Source: Candidatus Treponema faecavium
GTDB taxonomy: Bacteria; Spirochaetota; Spirochaetia; Treponematales; Treponemataceae
Assembly (NCBI GenBank): GCA_019113455.1
Contig: DXHG01000103.1
Location: forward strand, 1-33,922
Direction: 5' to 3'
DNA length: 33,922 bases
In this document: one piece after another, positions 22,302-31,304 of the stretch
Layout of the letters: each line of letters opens with the position of its first letter
Position numbering within the stretch: position 1 is the stretch's first letter
Program-made: the position numbers and the translations under genes
The notes under the pieces: generated by a model
What the model was told of the DNA's origin: nothing
Databases searched by the model: none
Seen by the model: the letters and a program-made list of their open reading frames with translations, nothing else

Positions 22302-24298
22302 GCCGCTATGCAGAAGTCGTGCTGAACGTGCCGCTGCCAAAGACATTTACGTATGCCGTGCCCGATACGGCGGCGCAGACGGCAGCCGGTATGCGCGCAC
22401 AGGTGCAGTTCGGCAGCAGGCGCATGACCGCGTATATTATCGCCGTGCACGACAAACCGCCGCCGGAGCTGCCGCGCGAAAAGATACGGCCGCTTTCGCG
22501 CCTCATTGACGAAAAGCCGCTCTTTACCGCAGAGCACATCAGACTCTCGCAATGGATTGCAAGTTATTATCTGTGCACGCAGGGAGAGGCGCTTTCTGCC
22601 ATGCTGCCTTCAGGCAAAACGGAACGCGGCATACAGCCGATGTTCGGCACCGTCGAGCAGCTGCCGCAGGAATGTGCGCTTTCGGCACAGCAGCAGGCAG
22701 CCGTCGAATCTATACTGCGGGCGCCAGCCAATGCCGACACGGTGGCTGCGCTGCATTATGTCTACGGCCCTACCGGCAGCGGAAAAACGGAAGTGTTTCT
22801 GCGCATTGCGCAGGACATGCTTGCAAACGGCAAGGGCATCATTTATCTTGTGCCTGAAATAAGCCTCACCAGGCAGGTATCAGACGCGCTCACCGCGCGC
22901 TTTGGCGGCACGGTGGCGGTGCTGCATTCGGGGCTTACCGGCAGCCAGCGGCTGCGCGAATGGAACCGCATCCTCAGCCGGGACGCGCGCATCGTTATCG
23001 GCGCGCGCAGCGCCGTCTTTGCTCCCGTTCCCGATCTGGGAACGATTATCATCGATGAGGAACACGACGGCGCGTATAAATCAGAAGCGACGCCGCGCTA
23101 TCACGCCCGCCAGGTGGCCATATTCCGCTGCCGGGAACTCAATATTCCGCTTATCATGGGAAGCGCTACGCCGTCTGCAGAAGCGTGGGAACTTATGCGG
23201 CAGGGCGTTATCCGCAGGCACACGCTGTCAAAACGGCTTTCAGGCGGCGCGCCGCCTGAGATTATCACCGTCAATCTCACAGAAACTGCCGCGAACAGCT
23301 GCCTCTCCCCGCTTCTGCGCCGCGAGATAACCGCCGCGCTGCAGGAAAAACGGCAGACGATTCTCTTTTTGAACAGGCGCGGTTTTACGCATTTTTTCAG
23401 GTGCAATACCTGCGGTTTTGAGCTTACGTGCAAAAACTGTTCCGTCGCGCTCACGTACCACAAAAACGAAAAACGACTGCGCTGTCATTACTGCGGCTGG
23501 ACAATAGAGCCGCCGCATATCTGCCCGCAATGCGCGTCGCTTGATGTCGGCTATGCCGGATTCGGCACGGAATACATAGAAACGGAGGTGCGCGCCGCCT
23601 TTCCGCAGGCTGTTGTTGACCGTATCGATACCGACAGCCTGACGCACCGCAATGAGCTTGAAGAAAAACTTGCCAACTTTAAAGACGGGCGCACGGATAT
23701 TCTTTTGGGAACACAGATGATTGCCAAGGGATTAAATTTCCCGCACTTAAAACTTGTCGGCATCATTTTGGCAGATACAGGGCTGCATCTGCCTGATTTC
23801 CGCGCGGCGGAACGCACGTTTTCGCTTATTACGCAGGTTGCCGGGCGGGCGGGCCGCTTCTTTCCTGACGGAAAAGTTATCGTGCAAAGCTATGATCCCA
23901 ATCGCCAGCCGATTCTGCTTGCGTGCAGCGGCAATATCGAACAGTTTTATACGGAAGAGCTGGCACAGCGCAAACTGCTGAAATTTCCGCCGTTTACACG
24001 GCTTATCAGATTAGTGTTCCGTTCCGCTCAAGAAAATGCAGTGTGGAGCGCCGCCGAGGGAGCCGCCGTGCTGCTGCACCGCATAGCGGCAGAGCATAAT
24101 CTGACCGGAAAGATTGAGCTGCTCGGCCCGTCTGAGTGCCCGCTTGCAAAAATCGCCGCCAATTACCGCGTGCAGATACTGCTGCGATCAAACGCCATAC
24201 AGACGCTGCTTACGGTGAGCCGCCATTTTCTGTTCGGCTACCGCGCGCCGCAGCATGTCTATATCGAAGCTGACACAGATCCGGTGCAGCTGCTCTGA
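22298..24298 (+). CDS. priA: primosomal replication restart helicase PriA
   Basis: A 666-residue 3'-5' DNA helicase that reloads the replicative helicase at stalled forks. The N-terminal 3'-OH-binding domain begins YAEVVLNVPLPKTFTY. Walker A, GPTGSGKT, is at 157-164 and DEEH at 253-256. Eight zinc-binding cysteines are at 369, 372, 378, 381, 396, 399, 409 and 412. Helicase motifs GTQMIAKGLNFP and QVAGRAGR follow. The C-terminal LGPSECPLAKIAANYRVQIL is typical. Length is normal to slightly short for the family. It is translationally coupled to the glycosylase gene and convergent with truA, 3 bp apart. Confidence 0.97.
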   Translation: MSRYAEVVLNVPLPKTFTYAVPDTAAQTAAGMRAQVQFGSRRMTAYIIAVHDKPPPELPREKIRPLSRLIDEKPLFTAEHIRLSQWIASYYLCTQGEALSAMLPSGKTERGIQPMFGTVEQLPQECALSAQQQAAVESILRAPANADTVAALHYVYGPTGSGKTEVFLRIAQDMLANGKGIIYLVPEISLTRQVSDALTARFGGTVAVLHSGLTGSQRLREWNRILSRDARIVIGARSAVFAPVPDLGTIIIDEEHDGAYKSEATPRYHARQVAIFRCRELNIPLIMGSATPSAEAWELMRQGVIRRHTLSKRLSGGAPPEIITVNLTETAANSCLSPLLRREITAALQEKRQTILFLNRRGFTHFFRCNTCGFELTCKNCSVALTYHKNEKRLRCHYCGWTIEPPHICPQCASLDVGYAGFGTEYIETEVRAAFPQAVVDRIDTDSLTHRNELEEKLANFKDGRTDILLGTQMIAKGLNFPHLKLVGIILADTGLHLPDFRAAERTFSLITQVAGRAGRFFPDGKVIVQSYDPNRQPILLACSGNIEQFYTEELAQRKLLKFPPFTRLIRLVFRSAQENAVWSAAEGAAVLLHRIAAEHNLTGKIELLGPSECPLAKIAANYRVQILLRSNAIQTLLTVSRHFLFGYRAPQHVYIEADTDPVQLL

Positions 24299-24301
24299 CG
24301 G

Positions 24302-25075
24302 TTAATGCCGCCGCTCCCCGTTAAACTCAACTTTCCACAAGAATAACCCGTGCGCCGGCGCGGTGGGCCCTGCAAGGCGCCGGTCTCTGGCATGGAGCAC
24401 TTCGGAAAAGAACGCCGCGTCTTTTTTCTGCCGATCAAAGAACACCAGCGAGCCTACAATGGAACGCACCATCTTCCACAGAAACGCATTTGCAGCGATT
24501 TCAAACACGATATTGCCGCGTTCAGGGTAAAACACCGCCTTTTCTATGTACCGGCATTTTGAAACGCTTGCATCGCCGGCAGCAGAAAATGTCGTACAGT
24601 CAAGTTCCCCATGCAGGCAGGCGGCCATCGCATTCAGATTCGCAATGTCGGGCAGATGACGCAGCTGCCACACGTACGGCATCTCATGCGCATACGCCTG
24701 TCTGCCGCCGCACAAAAAATAGCGGTACGTACGCGACGTTGCCGAAAACCGCGCGTGAAAACCAGCGTCTGCCTCCGCCGCAGAAATCACGCGCACATCG
24801 TGCGGCAGCGTGCTGTTCAGCGCGGGGATATAATTCTGCACGGGAATGGAATCGATCGGAGAAAAGAAATTGACCGCCTGACCGGCGGCATGAACGCCTG
24901 CGTCAGTTCTGCCTGAACCGATTGCGGCAACCGGCTCATGATGAATACGGTGCAGCGCCTGTTCAAGCTCTCCCTGAACGGTACGCACGGGCTTTCCGGC
25001 GGCGGCTTTATCCTGTTTCTGCCAGCCGCAAAAGCGCGTGCCATCGTACGAGACCGTAAGTACAATATTTCTCAC
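24302..25075 (-). CDS. truA: tRNA pseudouridine(38-40) synthase TruA
   Basis: A 257-residue enzyme that isomerises uridines at positions 38-40 in the anticodon stem. The catalytic Asp58 lies in GSGRTDAGVHAAGQ; other family segments are YDGTRFCGWQKQ, SRTYRYFL and FLWKMVRSIVGSL. The start is GTG (25073-25075) without a clear Shine-Dalgarno; no better start is in frame. It is the last gene of a leftward run, 24 bp after the DUF2225 gene. Confidence 0.95.
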   Translation of the reverse strand: MRNIVLTVSYDGTRFCGWQKQDKAAAGKPVRTVQGELEQALHRIHHEPVAAIGSGRTDAGVHAAGQAVNFFSPIDSIPVQNYIPALNSTLPHDVRVISAAEADAGFHARFSATSRTYRYFLCGGRQAYAHEMPYVWQLRHLPDIANLNAMAACLHGELDCTTFSAAGDASVSKCRYIEKAVFYPERGNIVFEIAANAFLWKMVRSIVGSLVFFDRQKKDAAFFSEVLHARDRRLAGPTAPAHGLFLWKVEFNGERRH

Positions 25076-25099
25076 AGCAGTTGATTAAACTAAGCGGCG

Positions 25100-26005
25100 C
25101 TACTCATCGTCATCATCGAATTCGATGATATTCGCTTCTTTGAGTTCCTTTGCGAGGCTGTCGTATAAGTGGCGGGAATGTTCAAGCAGCGGCCCGGGCT
25201 TAGCCTTTGACGATTTGCCCAATCCGAAAATGCGCGCAATGGAACGCTTGCACTCATCGAGCTTTGTCAGCCGCTGGCGTATGTCCTCTCGCTGTCCGTA
25301 TTTGAATTCGAGCAGGCCGTTTAAGTAAATAACGCCGTCATATCCGTAGTTTTTGTCTATATCGGGCCCGAAATTCGATATCGCGGTAATGCTTTCCGTC
25401 CTGTCCATTTCGTATATCAGCGACTGCTGATAAAAGAACAGTGCCTTGCGGTAAAACACCTGCGCGATATAATCAAAATTGTGATTGGGGCACACGCCAT
25501 GCACGTCCATGCTCAGCCACGCAAGCCGCAGAGAAACAATGGCTTTCTTTATTGTAGGGGAATACCCCCGTGATACCTGCTCATACGTTAAAAGCGCAAG
25601 ATAATACATCGCCGCGCCGTCGTACAGCGTTCTTGGCCGGGAAAGATCATAGTGCGGGAAAATAACCGATACCGCTTTTTTGCGCGCGTCTCCGTCATTC
25701 AGTACTGCGTCAACGCTTGCCTGATCCGGCGCTGCAGGAAAATCGCTCCATAACAGAGCGGCATGGCAATGCGGACACGCGCCGACGGCATAAATGAGCG
25801 GATATATCACGCCGTACCGCGCCGACGGCTCAAAGACACGGTGCAGTTCATCCGTCAGTTCACCGGCAATCATGCGGCCGCTGCCGGAAAGCATTTCTTC
25901 ATGCGGAAATTCTTTTTTACAGAACGGACAAACAGCCGGCTGCTTCGTGTAATACGAAATAGCCGGCTTTTTCTCTGCATCGGTTGTTTTCTTTGTATGC
26001 ATCAT
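25100..26005 (-). CDS. DUF2225 protein with zinc-ribbon cysteines
   Basis: A 301-residue cytoplasmic protein of the DUF2225 family. The ATG at 26003-26005 is preferred to the upstream TTG because GGAG lies 8 bases before it. CPFC near residues 26-29 and CPHC near 77-80 look like a zinc ribbon. A helical region follows (AMYYLALLTYEQVSRGYSPTIKKA, then VFYRKALFFYQQSL), probably TPR-like. The C-terminal part is basic, then ends in a run of Asp and Glu. The function of the family is not known to me. It sits between acpS and truA. Confidence 0.8.
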   Translation of the reverse strand: MMHTKKTTDAEKKPAISYYTKQPAVCPFCKKEFPHEEMLSGSGRMIAGELTDELHRVFEPSARYGVIYPLIYAVGACPHCHAALLWSDFPAAPDQASVDAVLNDGDARKKAVSVIFPHYDLSRPRTLYDGAAMYYLALLTYEQVSRGYSPTIKKAIVSLRLAWLSMDVHGVCPNHNFDYIAQVFYRKALFFYQQSLIYEMDRTESITAISNFGPDIDKNYGYDGVIYLNGLLEFKYGQREDIRQRLTKLDECKRSIARIFGLGKSSKAKPGPLLEHSRHLYDSLAKELKEANIIEFDDDDE

Positions 26006-26055
26006 CAGCAATTCTCCACGTACTTTTTATTTTTCGGCATAACCACGCAGGTTCA

Positions 26056-26433
26056 TCAGTCTCTTTCCAGCACGACAAACGCAACAGCCGCATCCGTCTC
26101 ATGCGAAAGCGAAACGAGCACGCGCGACGCGCCTGTTTTCTCAAGCGCCTCCTGCGCACTGCCGTATACATACAGCACGGGCTTGCCCAGACTATCGTTG
26201 TGCACGCAAATGTCTGCAAGCGCGATGCCGTGGAATCCCACGCCAAGCGCTTTAACAAACGCTTCTTTTGCGGCGAAACGGGCGGCAAGCGACTGCACCG
26301 CCCGCGCTTTGGAGAGCGCCGTTACCGTATCGTATTCCTCGCTGTGAAAAAAACGGCGTATCAGGCTCGGCGTTTCATACCATTTAGTAAAGCGGCACAC
26401 GCGCACAATATCTACGCCAATGCCTATAATCAT
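26056..26433 (-). CDS. acpS: holo-[acyl-carrier-protein] synthase
   Basis: A 125-residue enzyme that moves 4'-phosphopantetheine from CoA to the serine of acyl carrier protein, activating fatty-acid synthesis. GIGVDIVRVCRF carries the Mg-binding Asp8, and FAAKEAFVKALG carries the Glu ligand near residue 57. VSLSHETDAAVAFVV is the usual C-terminal strand pair. AGAGG lies about 11 bases upstream. It begins 16 bp after ybbR. Confidence 0.96.
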   Translation of the reverse strand: MIIGIGVDIVRVCRFTKWYETPSLIRRFFHSEEYDTVTALSKARAVQSLAARFAAKEAFVKALGVGFHGIALADICVHNDSLGKPVLYVYGSAQEALEKTGASRVLVSLSHETDAAVAFVVLERD

Positions 26434-26449
26434 TGCGCATACGCCTCTG

Positions 26450-27496
26450 TCACAGCTGTTCTTCCATAGTTATGGAAATTTCTCCCGCTTCCGAAGGAAG
26501 TACTTCTTCCGAATCAGCCGCCGCTTCTTCGGCTGCCGTATCCGCCGCTTCCGAAGCGATTTCAGAAACGGCAGCGGAAACCGTCTCCGTTTCAACAGGA
26601 GACACTAACGTCAGATATGACGGCAGCTGTATCACAACCGGCACATCATATGTTCCGCCGGCAGTGATGCCTGAAAAATCAGCATAGACTGCTCCGTCAG
26701 GCGGGGAATACCGCTCAAGCGACAGTTCCGTTCCGCCCACCGTGATGTCAATCGCCGGAAGCTCCGAATCAAGCCGCAGGTTTTCTGCCAGATTCTGTGC
26801 CGAAAGCGGAACCGCAAACTGCTTTTCTGTCTGAAGCGGCTCAATGGCAACAGAAGCCGTAACGGTCGACTGTCCGCTGAAATGGATATACTGGCTTACG
26901 GACTCTGTTGCCACCGTCATCTCAAAACTTTCATGCTTGCCGTCAAGCGGAATAGGAATCGTCAGCAACTCCTGCACGCTGTGCACCGCTGACGAACCGC
27001 CTTCAATGCGCAGCGTTGAAGGCGAAAGCGAAACGCCTGCAACCCGGTAACCCGCCGCCGGAGAACCGGAAAATCCCGCCCGCACCGGCACATCGGCAAA
27101 CGTCCGCGTTTCAAGCACCAGCGGCACTTCTTTCGGCTCAATGTCTATTTCAAGCGGGGTAATTGCCTGCGCAAGCGAAGATTTGTTTGTCGTTACCGGC
27201 ACATTAAACGTACCCGGTTCCGTATAGTAATTCAAATCGAGGTACACAGAAATATCATTATCTCCCAGCGTATTGATGTCAGCACCGTTTCCGCGAATCG
27301 TTACTTTTACCCGCGGCAGATACGGACTTGCGACAACCATCGAGCCGTTTTCCAAAACGGTCAGCGGCAGCGTAAGCACCTTCTGCTGCAAGAGCGTTAT
27401 ATCGTGCAGTACATACAGCAAAATCGCTAAAATAAGGCAGACAATTTTTATCGGCCAGTCGGCAATCAGTTTGTCAAAGTTTACCTTGAACCGCAT
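26450..27496 (-). CDS. cdaR: YbbR-domain protein, c-di-AMP synthase regulator CdaR
   Basis: A 348-residue protein with one N-terminal membrane helix (about residues 13-30, WPIKIVCLILAILLYVL) and several YbbR repeats outside, each with a pattern like LPRVKVTIRGNGADINTL. The C-terminal tail (about 300-348) is Glu/Ala/Ser-rich. In Firmicutes YbbR/CdaR binds the c-di-AMP synthase CdaA. The ATG at 27494-27496 is chosen because GAGGAGG sits 9 bases upstream; the track start at 27538 lies inside cdaA. The first 23 bp overlap cdaA, which strongly suggests coupled translation. Confidence 0.9.
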   Translation of the reverse strand: MRFKVNFDKLIADWPIKIVCLILAILLYVLHDITLLQQKVLTLPLTVLENGSMVVASPYLPRVKVTIRGNGADINTLGDNDISVYLDLNYYTEPGTFNVPVTTNKSSLAQAITPLEIDIEPKEVPLVLETRTFADVPVRAGFSGSPAAGYRVAGVSLSPSTLRIEGGSSAVHSVQELLTIPIPLDGKHESFEMTVATESVSQYIHFSGQSTVTASVAIEPLQTEKQFAVPLSAQNLAENLRLDSELPAIDITVGGTELSLERYSPPDGAVYADFSGITAGGTYDVPVVIQLPSYLTLVSPVETETVSAAVSEIASEAADTAAEEAAADSEEVLPSEAGEISITMEEQL

Positions 27497-28289
27497 CTGC
27501 GTCATCCTCCTCGGTAATATCTCCCGGAGACAGTTCAAGCTCTGTTTCCAATGTTTTTGTTAATTGCTCTGCCGACAGGTTGTAATGAAGCTTTGAATCA
27601 TACGCAAGGCTGATTGCACCGGTCTCTTCCGAAACGACAAGCACAACCGCGTCCGTCTGTTCGCTTACGCCGAGCGCCGCCCGGTGGCGCGTACCAAACG
27701 TTTTTTTAATGTCGTACTGCTCGGAAAGCGGCAGAAAACAGCCCGCCGCGATAATCTTTCCGCCCTGCACAATAACGGCGCCGTCGTGCAGCGGCGTATC
27801 ATGGCCAAAGATCGTAACCAATAGATTAGAAGACAAATGCGCATCAAGACGGGTGCCGGTCTCGATAATGCCTTTGAGCTCTGTATGGTTGATAAACACG
27901 ACAAGCATACCGCGCTTAACCGCAGAAAGCTGCTCCGCCGCAAGCAGCACCGACTCTATCGACGTGTGGCGCGGACGGCTGCCGATAGCAAACCATGTGC
28001 CCTGCCCCAGCTTTAAGAATATCTTTCGCAATTCCGGCTGGAACACAATGCAGAACCCGATAACAAGGCTTGGGCCGCTTACGTTCAGCAGCCACTGCAG
28101 CGTCTGCAGCTGCAAAATCAATGCTGCAATATACGCCAGCGCGATAATCATCACCGCCTTGATAATCTGCATCCCGTTCGTCTTTACCAGCAGGCCGTAT
28201 ACCTTATACAGCAAAAATGCCAGAAAGAAAATATCAAGCAGCATCTGTATGACCGCAACAGGCGAGCCAAAACGCATAAGAGAATTCAT
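27474..28289 (-). CDS. cdaA: diadenylate cyclase CdaA (c-di-AMP synthase)
   Basis: A 271-residue membrane enzyme that makes the second messenger c-di-AMP from two ATP. Three N-terminal helices (about 11-31, 42-60, 66-85) precede the DisA_N domain. Catalytic motifs are LHDGAVIV (DGA at 169-171) and FGTRHRAALGVSE (RHR at 201-203). SEETGAISLAYD is also conserved. The start overlaps the folP stop (ATGA), and the end overlaps the ybbR start. Synthase next to YbbR is the standard arrangement, although the usual glmM partner is absent here. Confidence 0.97.
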   Translation of the reverse strand: MNSLMRFGSPVAVIQMLLDIFFLAFLLYKVYGLLVKTNGMQIIKAVMIIALAYIAALILQLQTLQWLLNVSGPSLVIGFCIVFQPELRKIFLKLGQGTWFAIGSRPRHTSIESVLLAAEQLSAVKRGMLVVFINHTELKGIIETGTRLDAHLSSNLLVTIFGHDTPLHDGAVIVQGGKIIAAGCFLPLSEQYDIKKTFGTRHRAALGVSEQTDAVVLVVSEETGAISLAYDSKLHYNLSAEQLTKTLETELELSPGDITEEDDADAVQGKL

Positions 28290-29119
28290 AATCGCAAGCT
28301 TCCCAGAACTTTAAGCATATCTATAGTCTCTCCGACATCATGAACGCGGATAATCGACGCGCCGTTCTGCACCGCAAGCATATTTGCGGCGAGCGTGCCG
28401 CCCAGCCGCTGCGAAACGTCCTTTCCCGTCATGTCTCCGATGCAGGTTTTCCGCGAAAGCCCCATCAGCACCGGATAGCGGCCGCCGCACAGCTTTCCGC
28501 ACCGCGCAATAAGCACGCGATTTGCGTCAAGATTTTTTCCAAACCCGATACCGGGATCAACGATAATGCGTTCCTCGGCTACGCCGCAAGACACCGCATA
28601 CGCCGCGCGGCTTTGCAGATATGCATCAACCTCGCCAAACGCGTCAGCGTACGCGCCGTCTTTCTGCATTATAGCAGGAACACCGCGTTTGTGCATCAAG
28701 ATAACCGCAATATCGGTTTGCGCAGCGTATGCCGCTATCTCGGCGTCATCCTCAAGCGCCGATATGTCATTGAGCATATCGGCGCCCGCCTCATACGCGG
28801 CCCGCATCACCGCTTTCTTTCTCGTGTCTACCGAGATAACGCAGTCAGAGCGGCGGCGCAGCTGTTCAATCACCGGAATCACCCGCTCAAGTTCTTCTTC
28901 CGCAGAAATATAGCGCGCGCCGGGGCGGCTTGATTCCCCGCCTATATCGATAATCGAAGCGCCTTGTTCAACGGCGTAAAGCGCCTGCTCCACCGCCGCG
29001 GCGGCAGTCTTTCTGCTTTCGCTCCAAAACGAGTCAGGCGTTGCGTTCACAATGCCCATAACAAGAGCGGGAAGCTCCGAACAAATCGTTTTCCGCGCAA
29101 GATGCAGCACAGCGCCCAT
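28286..29119 (-). CDS. folP: dihydropteroate synthase
   Basis: A 277-residue folate-pathway enzyme that joins p-aminobenzoate to dihydropterin pyrophosphate; the sulfonamide target. Family motifs are VMGIVNATPDSF, IIDIGGESSRPGA, ISVDTRK, LNDISA, ILMHKRG, DPGIGFGK and GLSRK. The loop after TPDSF reads WSES rather than the usual SDGG; this is the loop that contacts the pterin and pABA substrates, so substrate or sulfa affinity might differ (inference). It begins 12 bp after dxs and overlaps cdaA by 4 bp. Confidence 0.94.
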   Translation of the reverse strand: MGAVLHLARKTICSELPALVMGIVNATPDSFWSESRKTAAAAVEQALYAVEQGASIIDIGGESSRPGARYISAEEELERVIPVIEQLRRRSDCVISVDTRKKAVMRAAYEAGADMLNDISALEDDAEIAAYAAQTDIAVILMHKRGVPAIMQKDGAYADAFGEVDAYLQSRAAYAVSCGVAEERIIVDPGIGFGKNLDANRVLIARCGKLCGGRYPVLMGLSRKTCIGDMTGKDVSQRLGGTLAANMLAVQNGASIIRVHDVGETIDMLKVLGSLRL

Positions 29120-29131
29120 ATCAGCCCGCCG

Positions 29132-31051
29132 TCAGTCCGCTGTAAGCGCGCATGCCAGCTCCGCCAGCGCAGCGGCAGAAAGGCCTGCATCCGCAAGCAC
29201 TTCGGCACGTTTTCCCTGCGCGATAAATGAATCGGGGAACCCCGCCGCGGCGCAGCGGCCGTCGGGACGAATCGTTTTATAGTATGCCGAAAGATATTCT
29301 CCGATACCGCCCGCACGCATACCGTCTTCTGCAAACACAACATACCGGTAGCATTCCGCCACAGACTGAAAATACGCAAGGTCAACCGGCTTAATAAAGC
29401 GCAGATTGTATATATCAGCGGTTATGCGCTTAAACGCAAGACTGCGGCACGCGGTAAGCACTTCCGAAAATATACCGCCGGTGCACACAAAAAGCACGCT
29501 GCCGCGGGAGTCCGTGTCTGAAAGTTCCGCAGTCTCTGCGTCAGAATATTCATTGCACCTGAGCAGCACGCCCCTGCCTTCTTCAATCGGCTGTGCAAAC
29601 GCGTCAAACTCCGAGGGACACGATGTTTTGGGATACCGTATCACCACCGGCGCCCCGCGCTTGGCTGCCCAAAAGAGCAGCGCTTCAAGCTCCTTTGCCG
29701 ACGCGGGAGTCGTCAGTATCACATTGGGCACGGAACGCATCAGTACCATATCGAACACGCCCTGATGCGTCTCACCGTCATCCGGCACCGCACCCGCGCG
29801 GTCAAGCATAAAAATCACAGGAAATGCGGGAATGGCAATATCATGAATAAACTGATCCATCGCCCGCTGCATAAACGTTGAATATATCGCCGCAACCGGC
29901 ACCGCGCCCGCGGCCGCAAGCCCGCCGGCAAATGTTACCGCATGCTGCTCGGCAATACCGACGTCAAAAAAACGGTCAGGATACTTATGCGCAAAACGCG
30001 CCAGACCGGTACCTTTCATCATCGCAGCCGTTATCGCAACAACACGGCTGTCGCGTGCGGCAAGCCGCACCAGCGCGTTTGAAAACACCTCCGTATAGCT
30101 CATCGCGTCGAATTTCTCAACCGTACCGTCGGAAATACAAAACGGTCCGATGCCGTGGAACGCTTCGGGATCGTTTTCGGCGGGACTATAGCCGCAGCCT
30201 TTCTTTGTCAGCACGTGCACAACGACCGGACGGGAAAGATGCTTTGCCGTGCGCAGCACCGGTTCCAGCTCCGCGATATTGTGACCGTCAAGCGGACCGA
30301 CATATTCAAAGCCCAAGTCAGAAAACAGATTTGTCTGAAAAAACAATCCTTTTAAGCCGCGCTTGAACCTGAAAATAAGATGCGGCATAAACCGTCTGAC
30401 TATCGGAATATTTTCTGCAATATGGTCAACAGTGCGGCGGAACGATTGGTACGGCAGCGTTGCTGTGAGCCGGCTTAAATATTTTGAAATGCCTCCGGTG
30501 TTTTTCCCGATAGACATCTGATTATCGTTGAGCACAACGATGAGATTTTTTGCCATCGCGCCGGCGTGAGACAGCGCCTCAAACGCCATGCCGCCGGTTA
30601 AGGCGCCATCTCCGATTACGGCGACCACCTTGCCTTCGGTACCGAAAAGCTCCCGAGCGGTCAGCAGGCCAAGCGCCGAAGAAATGGACGTAGATGAATG
30701 TCCAACGTCAAAGAAATCATGCGGACTCTCGCTGCGTTTGGTAAAGCCCGCAATGCCGCCGTGCCTGCGCAGCGTGGGAAACGCCGCATACCGGCCCGTC
30801 AGCAGCTTATGCGTATAGCACTGATGACTCACATCCCAGATAATCGCGTCTGTGGGACTGTCAAAAACGCGGTGCAGCGCAAGCGTCAGTTCCACTACTC
30901 CCAGATTGCTCGCAAGATGCCCGCCGTTCTGTGCGACAGTTTCGATAATGATCTTTCTGATGTCGGCGGCAAGAACGGCAAGCTCTGTTCTGTTTAAATG
31001 CCTGATATCTTCAGGTGAATGTATTTCTGATAGCAGCGTACAGCACTCCAC
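29132..31051 (-). CDS. dxs: 1-deoxy-D-xylulose-5-phosphate synthase
   Basis: A 639-residue thiamine-diphosphate enzyme that condenses pyruvate and glyceraldehyde 3-phosphate, the first step of the MEP isoprenoid pathway. His45 (QNGGHLASNLG), His76 (WDVSHQ), the ThDP motif GDGALTGG (147-154), LNDNQMSI, and VGIAEQHAVTFAGGLA in the pyrimidine domain are all present. Length is typical. GTG at 31049-31051 is the only reasonable in-frame start, and no good Shine-Dalgarno precedes it. An intrinsic terminator ends 21 bases upstream, so the gene either uses a promoter within 31119-31193 or is controlled by attenuation. Confidence 0.95.
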   Translation of the reverse strand: MECCTLLSEIHSPEDIRHLNRTELAVLAADIRKIIIETVAQNGGHLASNLGVVELTLALHRVFDSPTDAIIWDVSHQCYTHKLLTGRYAAFPTLRRHGGIAGFTKRSESPHDFFDVGHSSTSISSALGLLTARELFGTEGKVVAVIGDGALTGGMAFEALSHAGAMAKNLIVVLNDNQMSIGKNTGGISKYLSRLTATLPYQSFRRTVDHIAENIPIVRRFMPHLIFRFKRGLKGLFFQTNLFSDLGFEYVGPLDGHNIAELEPVLRTAKHLSRPVVVHVLTKKGCGYSPAENDPEAFHGIGPFCISDGTVEKFDAMSYTEVFSNALVRLAARDSRVVAITAAMMKGTGLARFAHKYPDRFFDVGIAEQHAVTFAGGLAAAGAVPVAAIYSTFMQRAMDQFIHDIAIPAFPVIFMLDRAGAVPDDGETHQGVFDMVLMRSVPNVILTTPASAKELEALLFWAAKRGAPVVIRYPKTSCPSEFDAFAQPIEEGRGVLLRCNEYSDAETAELSDTDSRGSVLFVCTGGIFSEVLTACRSLAFKRITADIYNLRFIKPVDLAYFQSVAECYRYVVFAEDGMRAGGIGEYLSAYYKTIRPDGRCAAAGFPDSFIAQGKRAEVLADAGLSAAALAELACALTAD

Positions 31052-31071
31052 AGCAAAACAGATAGGGGCAA

Positions 31072-31118
31072 TAAAAAAGACCGCAGTTTAAGTTGCTTGC
31101 GCAACTAAAGCAGCGGTC
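31072..31118 (-). terminator. intrinsic terminator between the COX24-type gene and dxs
   Basis: On the minus strand an outer stem GACCGC/GCGGTC (plus 31079-31118) encloses GTTGCGCAAGCAAC, followed by six T (plus 31073-31078). It is about 76 bp past the small basic gene stop and only 21 bp before the dxs start codon. Confidence 0.7.
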
Positions 31119-31193
31119 TCCATCGGCAAAACAAAACCGAAGCATATACAGCAAACGATACGGCACCGAGCCAATTTCATTTGCAGAACAACC

Positions 31194-31283
31194 TTACTTG
31201 TTCTTATGCCGATTTCGTCTCAGCTTCTTCTTGCGCTTATGTGTTGCAATCTTTTGGCGCTTTCTTTTCTTTCCGCACGGCAC
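31194..31283 (-). CDS. 29-residue basic COX24/AURKAIP1-type protein
   Basis: A very short gene, GTG at 31281-31283 to TAA at 31194-31196, with AAGGAG seven bases upstream. The product begins M-P-C-G-K-K-R-K-R-Q-K-I-A-T-H-K-R and is about half Lys and Arg. This pattern matches the short bacterial proteins annotated as AURKAIP1/COX24 domain, related to mitochondrial ribosomal protein mS38 and probably a small-subunit ribosomal component. It lies 21 bp after mtaB and before the terminator at 31072-31118. Length alone makes it easy to miss. Confidence 0.85.
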   Translation of the reverse strand: MPCGKKRKRQKIATHKRKKKLRRNRHKNK

Positions 31284-31304
31284 AATGGCACTCCTTATTG
31301 AAAA

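Noticed and set aside
21681-22346. 221-codon minus-strand ORF opposite the uracil-DNA glycosylase gene, and a long plus-strand ORF at 21838-22509.
   Set aside because: Shadows of two strongly conserved genes in GC-rich sequence; translations are Arg/Cys-rich without motifs.
29878-30366. 162-codon plus-strand ORF opposite dxs.
   Set aside because: Antisense of conserved dxs, Arg/Pro/Gln-rich, no start signals.
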